DNA of 64,000 nt from Sphingomonas sp. LM7 (GCF_002002925.1 NZ_CP019511.1:124001-188000); one strand, 5' to 3'. Numbered from the stretch's first letter, positions 18,854 to 28,020 are shown. The notes: generated from the letters alone by a model not told the origin. Translations and numbers: made by a program.

Positions 18854-18875
18854 GTGTATTATAAAAATAATACAC
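18854..18875. promoter_or_regulatory. Perfect AT-rich palindromic operator
   Basis: Arms GTGTATTAT and ATAATACAC are perfect inverted repeats around AAAA. The site lies between divergent genes and ends one base before the AAGGA ribosome site of the + strand gene starting 18888, so a bound repressor would block its promoter. Such sites are bound by GntR-, PadR- or TetR-like dimers; none is encoded nearby. Confidence 0.65.
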
Positions 18876-18887
18876 AAGGAGTCGGCG

Positions 18888-19361
18888 ATGAAGCACTGGA
18901 TTTCGGCACTCGCGCTGTTGGGCCTTCCCGCCGCTGCCGCCGCACAACAGGCACCTGCCGACGAAGCTGCCGTCCGCGCCGCCGACACCAGCTTCTGGGC
19001 CGCATTCAACGCCTGCGACGCCAAGACGATGGACCGGTTCTTTACCGACGACGTCGAATTCTACCACGACCGCACCGGCCTCACTGCGGGCCGCGCGGTG
19101 GTGGTCGCCTCGCTGATCAACGGCCCCTGCGGCACGCCCGGCCTCCATGTGCGCCGCGAGGGCGTTGCCCGAACGTTGCGCTACGATCCGGTTCCGCGCA
19201 CCGGCGCGATCCTCACCGGCGAGCACCGCTTTTACGCGAAGCAGGGCGCGGCCTCCGAGCAGCTCGACGGACAGGCCAGCTTCGCGAACATATGGGTCCG
19301 CGACGGCAGCGGGTGGAAGATGCGCCGCGTGCTAAGCTACGCCCATGGTCCCGTGCGCTGA
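18888..19361 (+). CDS. Exported DUF4440/SnoaL-like protein
   Basis: A 157-residue protein with a signal peptide (HWISALALLGLPAAAAAQQ). The mature part follows the NTF2-like DUF4440 pattern: an N-terminal helix (DTSFWAAFNACDAKTMDRFF), then TDDVEFYHDRTG, and a C-terminal strand pair (FANIWVRDGSGWKMRRVLSY). Members are ketosteroid-isomerase-like folds with mostly unknown ligands. The start at 18888 has AAGGA at proper spacing; longer in-frame starts run through the palindrome and have no ribosome site. Regulation probably acts through the palindrome at 18854-18875. Confidence 0.8.
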   Translation: MKHWISALALLGLPAAAAAQQAPADEAAVRAADTSFWAAFNACDAKTMDRFFTDDVEFYHDRTGLTAGRAVVVASLINGPCGTPGLHVRREGVARTLRYDPVPRTGAILTGEHRFYAKQGAASEQLDGQASFANIWVRDGSGWKMRRVLSYAHGPVR

Positions 19362-19441
19362 GCCAAGGGGGCACTTCCCCGCATATCAGCGGGGTGATAC
19401 GCCCGGTGCATCGTGATTCCTTGCCCCGGGGCCTTTGCCGC

Positions 19442-20323
19442 ATGAACAAGTACAGCCGCATGCTCGCCCTCATGTTGCTGTCCCTTTCCACGCTCGTCCA
19501 CTCAGTCCCCGCTTCTGCTCAGCGCGAGGTCGAAACGCTCACTCGCACCGGCAAATGGGTGCTCAACATCGACCGTGACTCCTGCCAGCTGATTGGCCAG
19601 TTTGGCGAGGGTGACCACATGGTGACGGCCAAGTTCACGCGCTTCCAACCGGACGACTCCTTCGATCTCGCGCTGGTCGGCAAGCGCATGCATTCCTACA
19701 ACACCAACGCTCACGGCAAGATCGACTTCGGGTTGAAGGGAGCGCCGGTCGAATTCGGCGCGATGAACGGCAAGATCGGCGACAGGCATGCCGCCTTCAT
19801 CTCCAACCTTCGCTTCGACGGCTGGCGCGCCGACAAGCCCGGCGATCCGCCGCCGCGGATCCCGACGGAGCAGGAGGCCAAGGTAGCCGGGGTGACGATT
19901 GCCCTGGCAGGCAAGCCCGCGTTCCGCCTCCAATTCGGTTCCGCCACCCGTCAGTTCGCGCAACTGCGCGATTGCGCGATCGATCTTATGGAAAGCTGGG
20001 GATATGATCGACAGGTCCAGCTGAACCTGCGCCGCGCGCCAAAGCCGGCGACGCCGCCCGGAAACTGGCTCCTCAACGGCGACTATCCGCGCTCGGCGAT
20101 CGCAATGGGACGCGGCGGGTTCGTCCAGTTCCGCCTTGATGTCGATGCCGAAGGCAAGGTGAAGGGCTGCTACATTCTTGCCCGAACGGACCCGGACGAA
20201 TTCTCTGAAGTCCTCTGCCGCGCGCTGACGAAACGCGGCATGTTCGAGCCCGCGCTCGACGAGAAAGGCACGCCGGTGCGCTGGTACTTCGTCTCGAAAG
20301 CGCGTTTCGAGACGCCTGGCTGA
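19442..20323 (+). CDS. Exported protein with TonB C-terminal-like domain
   Basis: A 293-residue protein with a signal peptide that looks cleavable (MLALMLLSLSTLVHSVPASAQ). Residues about 30-190 are unassigned. The C-terminal 90 residues match the TonB C-terminal pattern: GDYPRSAIAMGRGGFVQFRL, DAEGKVKGCYILARTDPDEF, then RGMFEPALDEKGTPVRWYF. Unlike a true TonB it has no membrane anchor or Pro-rich spacer, so it is unlikely to transduce energy. Cys residues in the domain (CYILAR, EVLCRAL) may pair. The in-frame ORF extends far upstream through another gene; ATG 19442 is chosen for its signal peptide. Confidence 0.75.
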   Translation: MNKYSRMLALMLLSLSTLVHSVPASAQREVETLTRTGKWVLNIDRDSCQLIGQFGEGDHMVTAKFTRFQPDDSFDLALVGKRMHSYNTNAHGKIDFGLKGAPVEFGAMNGKIGDRHAAFISNLRFDGWRADKPGDPPPRIPTEQEAKVAGVTIALAGKPAFRLQFGSATRQFAQLRDCAIDLMESWGYDRQVQLNLRRAPKPATPPGNWLLNGDYPRSAIAMGRGGFVQFRLDVDAEGKVKGCYILARTDPDEFSEVLCRALTKRGMFEPALDEKGTPVRWYFVSKARFETPG

Positions 20324-20393
20324 CGCCGGCCTTGCCTGCGCCGCTCCATGCCGTAGTAATCCACCAATACAGCGATTCTCGGGAGTTCTCCGC

Positions 20394-21791
20394 ATGCAGA
20401 AATGGAGCTTCGCGCTCGCCCTCGCCGCGACCAGCCTGTCGGCGCCGGCACTCGCGCAGCCGACCCCGGCCGCGGCGCAGAAGCTGCATGTCGATATGCA
20501 GTATTTCACGCTGCCCAACGGCCTCAAGGTCGTCCTCGCCAAGGACATGATCGCCCCGACAGTGACGATCGCAGTCTATTACGGCATCGGCTTCCGCGTC
20601 GAACCGCGCGAGCGCACCGGCTTCGCGCATCTGTTCGAGCATCTGATGTTCCAGGGATCGAAGCACGCACCTAAGGGCGAGTTCGACAAGACCGTCACCA
20701 ATTCGGGCGGGATCAACAACGGCTCGACGCGCTTCGATTACACCAATTATTACGAGGTGCTGCCGTCGAGCGCGCTCGATCGAATGCTGTGGCTGGAAGC
20801 CGATCGCATGGCCAACCCGGTGATCGATCAGACCGTGCTCGCCAACCAGCAGGGGGTCGTCGGCAACGAAGTAAAGGTCAACGTCCTCAACCAGCCCTAC
20901 AGCACCTGGCCGTGGATCGACTTGCCGATGCTGGCCAATACCAATTGGTACAACAGCCACAATTTCTACGGTGACTTGAAGGAGATCGAGGCGGCGACGG
21001 TGCCCGATGCCAAGTCGTTCTTCGAAGACTTCTACCGCCCCAGCAACGCCGTGCTCGTGATCGCCGGCGACCTCGACTACGCGGCCACCCGCGCGACGAT
21101 CGAGAAGTATTTCGGCCCGATCGCCAGGAAGCCCGCGGTGGTCCAGCCCGACATCTCCGAACCGCGCCAGACTGCCGAGAAGTATAAGAGCCGCGTCGAC
21201 GCGCTCGCCCCCAAGCCGGGATACGCCGCGGGCTATCACGTGCCTGATCGCGGCACCCCCGAATGGTATGCGATGGGGCTGATCGACCAGATCCTGCTCC
21301 AGGGCGACGACAGCCGGCTCTACACCAAGCTGGTCCAGCAAACCGGTATTGCCGGCGAGATCGGCGGCGGGATCAATGGCGATCTCGGCAACATGTTCAA
21401 TTATCGCGGGCCGATGCTGTGGAGCTTCAGCTTCACGCATGATCCGACGCACACCCCCGCGCAGATCACCAAGGCGGTGGACGAAGTCATCGAGGGCCTG
21501 CGCACCACGCCGGTCAGCGCCGACGATCTCGCGCGCGCCAAGACCAAGATGCGCTCGGAGCTGTATGGCGAGATCGACGGCGGCGGCCGTATCGGGCTGG
21601 TCGATCTGCTCGCGGTGCACGCGCTGTTCGATAATGATCCGGAGGCGATCAACCGCATCGAGGAGGGCTTCGCCAAGGTGACTCCGGCGCTGATCCAGAA
21701 GACCGCGCAGGAGTATCTGCGCAGGACCAACCGCTCGGTCTATGTCGTCGAGCCCGGCGCCAAGGGCGCTGCCGCACAGGGAGGCAAGTGA
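20394..21791 (+). CDS. M16 zinc peptidase, catalytic subunit
   Basis: A 465-residue periplasmic protein (signal peptide ending ALAQ) of the pitrilysin/M16B family. The inverted zinc motif HLFEH is at residues 79-83, with the downstream acidic ligand region in NEVKVNVLNQPY. Each M16B subunit is two similar halves. GGGAG precedes the ATG. The next gene, one base after this stop, is the non-zinc partner, a standard M16B pairing. The substrate is likely misfolded or short peptides in the periplasm. Confidence 0.9.
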   Translation: MQKWSFALALAATSLSAPALAQPTPAAAQKLHVDMQYFTLPNGLKVVLAKDMIAPTVTIAVYYGIGFRVEPRERTGFAHLFEHLMFQGSKHAPKGEFDKTVTNSGGINNGSTRFDYTNYYEVLPSSALDRMLWLEADRMANPVIDQTVLANQQGVVGNEVKVNVLNQPYSTWPWIDLPMLANTNWYNSHNFYGDLKEIEAATVPDAKSFFEDFYRPSNAVLVIAGDLDYAATRATIEKYFGPIARKPAVVQPDISEPRQTAEKYKSRVDALAPKPGYAAGYHVPDRGTPEWYAMGLIDQILLQGDDSRLYTKLVQQTGIAGEIGGGINGDLGNMFNYRGPMLWSFSFTHDPTHTPAQITKAVDEVIEGLRTTPVSADDLARAKTKMRSELYGEIDGGGRIGLVDLLAVHALFDNDPEAINRIEEGFAKVTPALIQKTAQEYLRRTNRSVYVVEPGAKGAAAQGGK

Positions 21792-21792
21792 G

Positions 21793-23202
21793 ATGAAGCG
21801 CACGCTGTTCGCAATTTCGCTGGCGCTCTCCGCCGCGACGCCTGCGCTGGCGCAGGACTTCCCGCCGCCGCCACCGGTCGGCGAGCCCAAGCCGTTCACG
21901 CTGCCGGCGACCGAGACGTTCAGCCTGCCCAATGGAATGCAGGTCACGCTCGTCCCCTATGGCATCGCGCCCAAGGCGGTGGTGTCGCTCCGCGTCCGCG
22001 CCGGTAACGTCACCGAAGGCGACGCGACCTGGCTCGCGGACCTTACCGGCGCGATGATGAAGGAAGGCGCCGCCGGTCGCAGCGCCGGCCAGCTCGCCAC
22101 CGCAGCGGCCAGCATGGGGGGCGACCTCAATGTCGGCGCAGGCCAGCAGGCCACCGCGATCACGATGAACGTGCTGTCGGAATTCGCGCCCGCCGCGGTC
22201 CAGTTGATCGGTCATGTTGCGATCCGCCCCGATCTTCCGGCCAGCGAACTCACTCGGGTAAAGGCCAATCTCGGCCGCCAGCTCTCGGTCGCGCTGTCGC
22301 AGCCCGGCACGCTTGCCGATGTCGCGCTCGCGCGGACGGTCTACGGCCCGAACCACGTCTATGGCCGCGTCGTGCCGAGCCAGGCGCAGCTTGCCGGCTA
22401 CACGATCGATCAGGTCAGGGCCTTCCACCGCGACCAGTTCGGCGCCCGGCGCGCGCATCTCTACGTCGCCGGCAAGTTCGATACCACCACGGTCAAGGCG
22501 GCGATCACCAAGGCGTTCGGCGGCTGGACCGCGGGCCCCGAGCCGCTCAAGCTCGCCGCGCCGCACCAGGCGGGCCCCCGCGTGATTCTGATCGACCGCC
22601 CCGATGCGCCGCAGACCACGCTGCGCCTGTCGTTCGACGCCGCGAATGCGGGCAGCGACGCCGATATCCCCCAGCGCGTGACCAATTCGCTGCTCGGCGG
22701 CGCCTTCAGCTCGCGCATCACCACCAACATCCGGGAGACCAAGGGGTATACCTATTCGCCGGGCTCGGGCGTTGCTTTCAGCCCGGACGACGCCTTGTGG
22801 ACCTTCGACGCCGACGTCACCACCAACGTCACCGGTGCGGCGCTGAACGAAGTGTTCAAGGAAATCCGCCGGATGCAGACCGAGCCGGCGCCGATCGAGG
22901 AATCGAAGGGCATCCGCACCTATATGGCCGGGCTTTTCGCGATCCAGAACTCGACTTCGCCGGCGTTGGTCAACACGCTGGCTACGCGCGACACGCTGGG
23001 CCTGCCCGGCGACTGGACCGATCGCTATGTCCCCGCGGTGCTCGCCGTCGAACCCGCGGCGATGCTGGCCTCGGCCAAGGCGAGCTACCCGCTCGACAAG
23101 ATGGTGCTCGTTGCGGTCGGCGACCTCAAGACCGTCGAACCCCAGCTCAAGGCGCTTCCCGAGCTCGCCAAAATTCCGTTCCAGCGGGTGAGCGTTCCCT
23201 AG
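21793..23202 (+). CDS. M16 peptidase-like partner subunit
   Basis: A 469-residue exported protein (ALSAATPALAQ signal) homologous to the upstream gene but without HxxEH: the equivalent site reads MMKEGAAGRSAGQLA. It keeps the RETKGYTYSPGSG segment (about residue 315) that in M16B heterodimers supplies substrate-binding Arg and Tyr to the catalytic partner. The start at 21793 follows the upstream stop by one base, so translation is coupled. A longer in-frame start at 21742 lies within the previous gene and is rejected. Confidence 0.9.
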   Translation: MKRTLFAISLALSAATPALAQDFPPPPPVGEPKPFTLPATETFSLPNGMQVTLVPYGIAPKAVVSLRVRAGNVTEGDATWLADLTGAMMKEGAAGRSAGQLATAAASMGGDLNVGAGQQATAITMNVLSEFAPAAVQLIGHVAIRPDLPASELTRVKANLGRQLSVALSQPGTLADVALARTVYGPNHVYGRVVPSQAQLAGYTIDQVRAFHRDQFGARRAHLYVAGKFDTTTVKAAITKAFGGWTAGPEPLKLAAPHQAGPRVILIDRPDAPQTTLRLSFDAANAGSDADIPQRVTNSLLGGAFSSRITTNIRETKGYTYSPGSGVAFSPDDALWTFDADVTTNVTGAALNEVFKEIRRMQTEPAPIEESKGIRTYMAGLFAIQNSTSPALVNTLATRDTLGLPGDWTDRYVPAVLAVEPAAMLASAKASYPLDKMVLVAVGDLKTVEPQLKALPELAKIPFQRVSVP

Positions 23203-23484
23203 GTTGAGGGCGGCTATTCTTCCGTCGCCACGCCGGCCTTAAGCTGCGGCCCCGCTGCCCTGGCCTTTGTGGGGCCAGGGCGGGGGCCGGTGAGAACGAA
23301 TAGAAACGCGCGAGACCGGAGCAGGGCAGGGCAAACTGGCGCTCGTTCGCTCCAATCGTCAGCCACCGGGCAACCGTGGCTGAAATGCGTGCCGTCGTTT
23401 CCCACCTGTTATAAAGTGTTGCTCCTGCGCCCGATGCCGGTCGCGTGATTGACCTCCTTTCCACATCTCCCCATTCGCGGCGCA
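23203..23484. other. Non-coding gap before the TonB receptor
   Basis: The gap to the receptor start is 313 bases. CCCTGGCC and GGGCCAGGG (about 23258-23280) form a GC-rich hairpin that may end the M16 transcript, though no T-run follows. The rest shows no gene I can support. The Fur-like site lies at its right edge. Confidence 0.5.
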
Positions 23485-23503
23485 ATTGCTACGCATTCGC
23501 AAT
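23485..23503. promoter_or_regulatory. Fur-box-like palindrome
   Basis: ATTGCTACGCATTCGCAAT is a 19-base imperfect palindrome with perfect ATTGC/GCAAT ends, the layout of iron-regulator (Fur) boxes ahead of siderophore receptors. It lies just upstream of the ribosome site and GTG start at 23516. No Fur gene is present; the assignment rests on form and context. Confidence 0.55.
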
Positions 23504-23515
23504 ATCGGGGGATCC

Positions 23516-25657
23516 GTGATCGACTATTCTATCGCCTTCCGGGCTCTCGCATGCGCGGGCGTCGCCGCCGCCTCGCTGGGCGTCGCCCTGGCCGCCACGC
23601 CAGCCGCCGCCCAGGCGCAGGCCGGGACCAGCGACACCGGCGACGCGGCGGCGTCGCGCGATGAGATCGTCGTAACCGCCGCAGGCTATGAGCAGAACAT
23701 CGTCGAGGCGCCCGCCAGCATTACCGTGCTCAACCGCGCCGAACTCGAGGAAAAGCGGTTCGGCAGTCTGGCCGAGGCGCTCCAGGACGTGCAGGGCATC
23801 GATGTCGGCGGCGAGGCCGGCAAGACCGGCGGGCTCAACATCTCGATCCGCGGCATGCCGAGCGACTATACGCTCATCCTGCTCGACGGCCGCCGCCAGA
23901 ACGCGCCGGGCGGCGTCACACCCAACGGCTTTGGCGAGACCTCGACCAGCTTCCTGCCGCCCTTCTCCGCAATCGATCGCATCGAAGTCGTGCGCGGTCC
24001 GATGTCCACGCTCTACGGATCGGACGCGATGGGCGGCGTGATCAACATCATCACGCGCAAGGTTGGCGATCGCTGGGTCGGCACCGCCTCGGCCGAAAGC
24101 ACGATCCAGGAGGATGATCGCTTCGGCAACATCCAGTCGATCAATGCCTTCGCCCAGGGCCCGCTGGTGGCGGATCTGGTCGGGCTTACGCTACGCGGCA
24201 GCGTCTTTCACCGCGAAGGTTCGGACATCCCGATCCCGGGCGATCCCGCGCTGACCCTCGGCCGCAACCCGGTCCGCTCGGACGTCTACAATTATGGCGG
24301 TCGCCTGACCTTCACTCCGCACGCCGATCACGACGTCTGGCTCGAAGTCGATCGCAACGACCAGAGCTACAACAACAGCGAGGGCCGGCTCGGCACGCTG
24401 GGCACCGGCGGCTATGGCCCCGAGCAAAAGTTCAATCGCGCCAATTACGTTCTCGCGCACAGCTGGCGGATGGGCTTCGGCACGCTCGATACCACGCTGA
24501 CCCGCAGCGAGACCGAGACGATCGGCCGGCTGATCCCCAACGGCACGCCGGGCAAGACCCCGCTCAGTGCGCGCATGCTGGAGGCGCGCAACGACATCCT
24601 GGACTCGCGCTTCGCCGGCAAGGCGGGACCGATCGCCTTCACCGTCGGCGGCCAATATTGGCGCGCGCAGATGATCGACGGCGTCGCCCCCGCGCCGTTC
24701 AAATTCACTCAATGGGCCGGGTTCGCCGAAGCGACGCTGACCGTGACCGAGGGTTTTAACCTCACCGGCGGCGTGCGCTATGACGACCATTCGACCTTCG
24801 GCAACAAATGGTCGCCGCGCGCCTATGCGGTGTGGAACATCAACGAACGGCTGACTCTGAAGGGCGGCGCCAGCCGCGGCTTCAAGACGCCGCGCGTCGA
24901 ACAGATCGCGGAGGGCATCATCGGCTTCGGCAGCCAGGGCCGCGTCCCGCTGATCGGCACGCCGGGGCTGACGCCGGAAACCAGCACCAGCTACGAAGCC
25001 GGCATCTATTATGACGGCGGCGCGGTCAGCGGTAACGTCACGCTGTTCAACAACGATTTCACCGACAAGATCGCCAGCGGTCCCGGCATTCCCAATTGCC
25101 GGTTCGCGGGCAATCTCAACCGTCCGGGCTGCCTCGATGTCGGTCCGTTCCCCGCAGTCGATCTGTTCGGACAGTCGATCAACATCGACAAGGCGCGGAC
25201 TCGCGGCGTCGAGGCGGCCGCCCGCGTACGTTTCGGCCCGGCGGTCTCGCTGTCGGCCAACTATACCTATACCGAGACCGAGCAGCTGAGCGGCGCGGAA
25301 GAGGGTCTGCCGCTGGTCGGCATGCCCAAGCACATGTTCAACGGCAATCTGCGCTGGAAGCTTGACGACAAGGCCGGCGTCTGGACGCGCGCCGAAGTCC
25401 GATCGGGCCGGTATCGCGGCAACAATGCCCAGCAAGTCGCCGTCGGCGATTTCCGCGCATACGAGGTGTTCCACATCGGCGGCTCGTACCAGGTCGATCC
25501 GGCCTTCCGCCTGTCCGCGACGGTCTACAACATCCTCGACACCGACTATGCGGTCTATGTGCCGTACCCGAGCGGCGCGAGCACCGTCTACACGCCGGCC
25601 TATTCGATCAACCAGGAGGGCCGGCGGCTCTGGCTCTCGGCAACCGTGGATTTCTAG
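23516..25657 (+). CDS. TonB-dependent outer-membrane receptor, CirA/FepA-like
   Basis: A 713-residue outer-membrane receptor. After the signal peptide (ending TPAAAQAQ) comes a TonB box DEIVVTA, then the plug domain (ITVLNRAELEEKRFGSLAEAL, ISIRGMPSDYTLILLDGRR, RIEVVRGPMSTLYGSDAMGG) and a beta-barrel ending in LSATVDF with the usual C-terminal Phe. Plug features and size match catecholate-siderophore/colicin I receptors. An in-frame TTG at 23486 lies inside the Fur-like palindrome, so the GTG at 23516 with GGGGGAT upstream is preferred. Iron-siderophore uptake is the likely role; an oligosaccharide ligand is the alternative given the pectin genes. Confidence 0.85.
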   Translation: MIDYSIAFRALACAGVAAASLGVALAATPAAAQAQAGTSDTGDAAASRDEIVVTAAGYEQNIVEAPASITVLNRAELEEKRFGSLAEALQDVQGIDVGGEAGKTGGLNISIRGMPSDYTLILLDGRRQNAPGGVTPNGFGETSTSFLPPFSAIDRIEVVRGPMSTLYGSDAMGGVINIITRKVGDRWVGTASAESTIQEDDRFGNIQSINAFAQGPLVADLVGLTLRGSVFHREGSDIPIPGDPALTLGRNPVRSDVYNYGGRLTFTPHADHDVWLEVDRNDQSYNNSEGRLGTLGTGGYGPEQKFNRANYVLAHSWRMGFGTLDTTLTRSETETIGRLIPNGTPGKTPLSARMLEARNDILDSRFAGKAGPIAFTVGGQYWRAQMIDGVAPAPFKFTQWAGFAEATLTVTEGFNLTGGVRYDDHSTFGNKWSPRAYAVWNINERLTLKGGASRGFKTPRVEQIAEGIIGFGSQGRVPLIGTPGLTPETSTSYEAGIYYDGGAVSGNVTLFNNDFTDKIASGPGIPNCRFAGNLNRPGCLDVGPFPAVDLFGQSINIDKARTRGVEAAARVRFGPAVSLSANYTYTETEQLSGAEEGLPLVGMPKHMFNGNLRWKLDDKAGVWTRAEVRSGRYRGNNAQQVAVGDFRAYEVFHIGGSYQVDPAFRLSATVYNILDTDYAVYVPYPSGASTVYTPAYSINQEGRRLWLSATVDF

Positions 25658-25790
25658 CGACGCCAAAAGTCCGCCTGTGCCCCAAATCGGGGGCGCGGGC
25701 GGGCGTAAATCTGCTTCACCTGCGACGGACGGTCGCTAAAACGCGTCGCATGCAGCTGTAATTCACGTTGGAACGGCTAAAGACGATTTG

Positions 25791-26966
25791 GTGAAGCGCG
25801 GAGGGTATCGGATCGGCGGGCTGTTTGGCCTCGCGGCAGCGGCAATGGCTGCCAGTGGAGCCGTGTCTGGTGCCGCTGCACAGACCACGTCGCCTGAGGC
25901 CGCACCTCCGGTGCCTGCGCCAACCCGCACGCCGACGACGATCTACCTTCCCAGCGTGACGCCCGAGCGGTTCACGCTCGGCCGTCCCGTCGCGACGCCG
26001 ACCCCGACACCCGCGCCGACTCCGACGCCCGCCGCCGTGCCGAACGCCATCGCCAGCCCTCGCGCAGCTGCTCCGGCACGCGCGACGCCCACGCCCACGC
26101 CTGCCGCCACCCAAGCCCCCGCGCTCCGGCCGATACCACTTCCTGCAGCCTCCGCCACGCCGCTCGCCGCGCCGAGCCCGGTTGCCACTGTCGCGCCGGT
26201 TCCGGTGCAGGCCATCGCGCAGCCCGTCCCGGCGCCGCAGCCCGCGGGCATGCCCGGCTGGCTATGGGCGCTGGCGGGCGCTGGCGCGACCGCGCTCGCG
26301 TTCGGCGGCGTCTGGGCGCTGCAGCGCCGCCGCAACCGCAGCCAGTCCGAAGAACAGGATTTTGAAGCGCCAATCGCCGCGCCTGCGCCGCCGCGCGCGG
26401 TGGCGCCGCCGCCCGGCATCGCTCCCGCCGCGCCGCCGGTTCCTGCCGCGCCCGCCGCCGCGCCCGTGGGCGAACCATTCGAGATTCTCCTCCAGCCGAC
26501 TCGCATCGAAGTCACCGAGCGCGACGTGCTGCTCGATTTCGAGCTGCTGCTCGGCAACCTACAGGCGTCCGCTGCCGAGAATATTCGCGTCGCGATGGCG
26601 ATGATGAGCGCCAGTCCCGATCAGGACCGCAACATCGCCGGCTATCACGCCAATCCGATGGTCGATCCCGCGGCGAATGCGTTCGATCTTGCCGCGGGCG
26701 CGGGCGGGCGCATGCCGGTGCGGCTGGCGCTTCCCCGCGAGCAGGTCCATGTCGTCCAGGCCCATGGCAGGCCGATGTTCGTGCCGATGGTGATGATCGA
26801 GCTCAAATGGCGCGCGGGGATCAGCATCCGCCGCTTCGGCGCCGACTTCATGGTCGGCGTCGCGGGGCAGGGGGCCAAGCTCGGCCCGATCTGGCTCGAT
26901 CGCAACCAGCAGGCGAGCCAGTTCGCCGCCACGCGCTACTTGCCACGCCAGGCCGCCGCCGCCTGA
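25791..26966 (+). CDS. Pro/Ala-rich single-span membrane protein, paralog B
   Basis: A 391-residue protein with the same layout as the one at 15992: signal peptide (GLFGLAAAAMAASGAVSGAAAQ), a Pro/Ala/Thr low-complexity region with PTPTPAP-type repeats, a transmembrane span (GWLWALAGAGATALAFGGVW) followed by RRRNRS, a second Pro/Ala linker, and a C-terminal beta-rich domain (FEILLQPTRIEV, VLLDFELLLGNLQASAAENIRV). The N-A-x-x-x-ARD/AENIRV pattern is shared with paralog A. Start is GTG 25791 or the TTG just before it; no strong ribosome site is visible. Function unknown. Confidence 0.75.
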   Translation: MKRGGYRIGGLFGLAAAAMAASGAVSGAAAQTTSPEAAPPVPAPTRTPTTIYLPSVTPERFTLGRPVATPTPTPAPTPTPAAVPNAIASPRAAAPARATPTPTPAATQAPALRPIPLPAASATPLAAPSPVATVAPVPVQAIAQPVPAPQPAGMPGWLWALAGAGATALAFGGVWALQRRRNRSQSEEQDFEAPIAAPAPPRAVAPPPGIAPAAPPVPAAPAAAPVGEPFEILLQPTRIEVTERDVLLDFELLLGNLQASAAENIRVAMAMMSASPDQDRNIAGYHANPMVDPAANAFDLAAGAGGRMPVRLALPREQVHVVQAHGRPMFVPMVMIELKWRAGISIRRFGADFMVGVAGQGAKLGPIWLDRNQQASQFAATRYLPRQAAAA

Positions 26967-26979
26967 ACCCGCGCTCGGC

Positions 26980-27912
26980 TCAGTGCCGCAGCTTGTGGAC
27001 CTGGTGCAGCAAGAAGGCGATCATGCCGCCGACGACCAGCCCCAGCACGCCGGACAAGGTCGCGGTCACCAGCCAGCCTGCGAAGCCGCCCAGTCCGCCG
27101 GCGCCATGCGCCACGACCTCGGAGGCGTGGTGGATGATTTCCTCCGGCGCGTGCACGCCCAGCACGTTCAGCCCGTGGACGAGGATGCCGCCGCCGACCC
27201 AGATCATCGCCGCGGTGCCGACGATCGACAGGAACTGCATCAGCACCGGCATGCCCTTCACCAGCCCGCGGCCCAGCGCGCGCGTCACCGCAGCCCTGCG
27301 CTGGGCGAGGTGGAGCCCGATATCGTCCATCTTCACGATCAGCCCGACCACGCCATAGACGAGGACGGTGATCCCGATCCCGACCACGCCGAGGATCACG
27401 CCCTGGTTGAAGATTGGCGATTTCTCGACGTCGGCCAGCGCGATCGCCATGATCTCCGCCGACAGGATCAAGTCGGTACGGATCGCGCCACTGACTTTGG
27501 ATTGCTCCAGATGCGCCGCCTCCATCGGCGTCTCCTCGACTTCCGCATGCCCGCCGATGCCCAGCGCCTCGAGCACTTTCTCGGCACCCTCGAAGCACAG
27601 GAAGGCGCCGCCCAGCATCAGCAACGGCGTGATCGCCCATGGCGCGAAGGCGCTGAGCAGCAGCGCCGCGGGCAGCAGGATGAACAGCTTGTTGCGCAGC
27701 GATCCCATCGCGATCTTGAAGATGATCGGCAGCTCACGCTCGGGGCTGAGGCCGACGACATAGCGCGGCGTCACCGCGGTATCGTCGATCACCACGCCCA
27801 TCGCTTTGGTGCCAGCCTTGCCCGCGGCCGCCCCGATATCGTCGAGCGACGCCGCGGCGAGCTTGGTGATGCCGGCAACGTCGTCGAGCAGCGCTACTAG
27901 TCCGGAGGGCAT
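26980..27912 (-). CDS. DUF808 family inner-membrane protein (YedI-like)
   Basis: A 310-residue membrane protein beginning PSGLVALLDDVAGITKLAAASLDD, the hallmark N-terminus of DUF808. Conserved KAMGVVIDDTAVTPRYV and FEGAEKVLE follow, with several hydrophobic spans and a C-terminal span ending in VHKLRH. The family is widespread but its function is not known. ATG 27912 is chosen over a longer in-frame start at 27951 because it matches the family N-terminus. It converges with paralog B (13-base gap) and sits downstream of rplL where rpoB would normally be. Confidence 0.85.
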   Translation of the reverse strand: MPSGLVALLDDVAGITKLAAASLDDIGAAAGKAGTKAMGVVIDDTAVTPRYVVGLSPERELPIIFKIAMGSLRNKLFILLPAALLLSAFAPWAITPLLMLGGAFLCFEGAEKVLEALGIGGHAEVEETPMEAAHLEQSKVSGAIRTDLILSAEIMAIALADVEKSPIFNQGVILGVVGIGITVLVYGVVGLIVKMDDIGLHLAQRRAAVTRALGRGLVKGMPVLMQFLSIVGTAAMIWVGGGILVHGLNVLGVHAPEEIIHHASEVVAHGAGGLGGFAGWLVTATLSGVLGLVVGGMIAFLLHQVHKLRH

Positions 27913-28020
27913 GCGGTTTCCTGTCAGGCGTGGAGGCGATTCGGAACGCACCTAATCCCCGGATGCTCCGTCCGCGGCAAGGGAATGGTTGCGATGCAGT
28001 TCGCGCGGTGCGCCATCCTG

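Noticed and set aside
20073-21947. Long antisense frame opposite the M16 peptidase
   Set aside because: No recognisable motif; the + strand frame has HLFEH and family structure.
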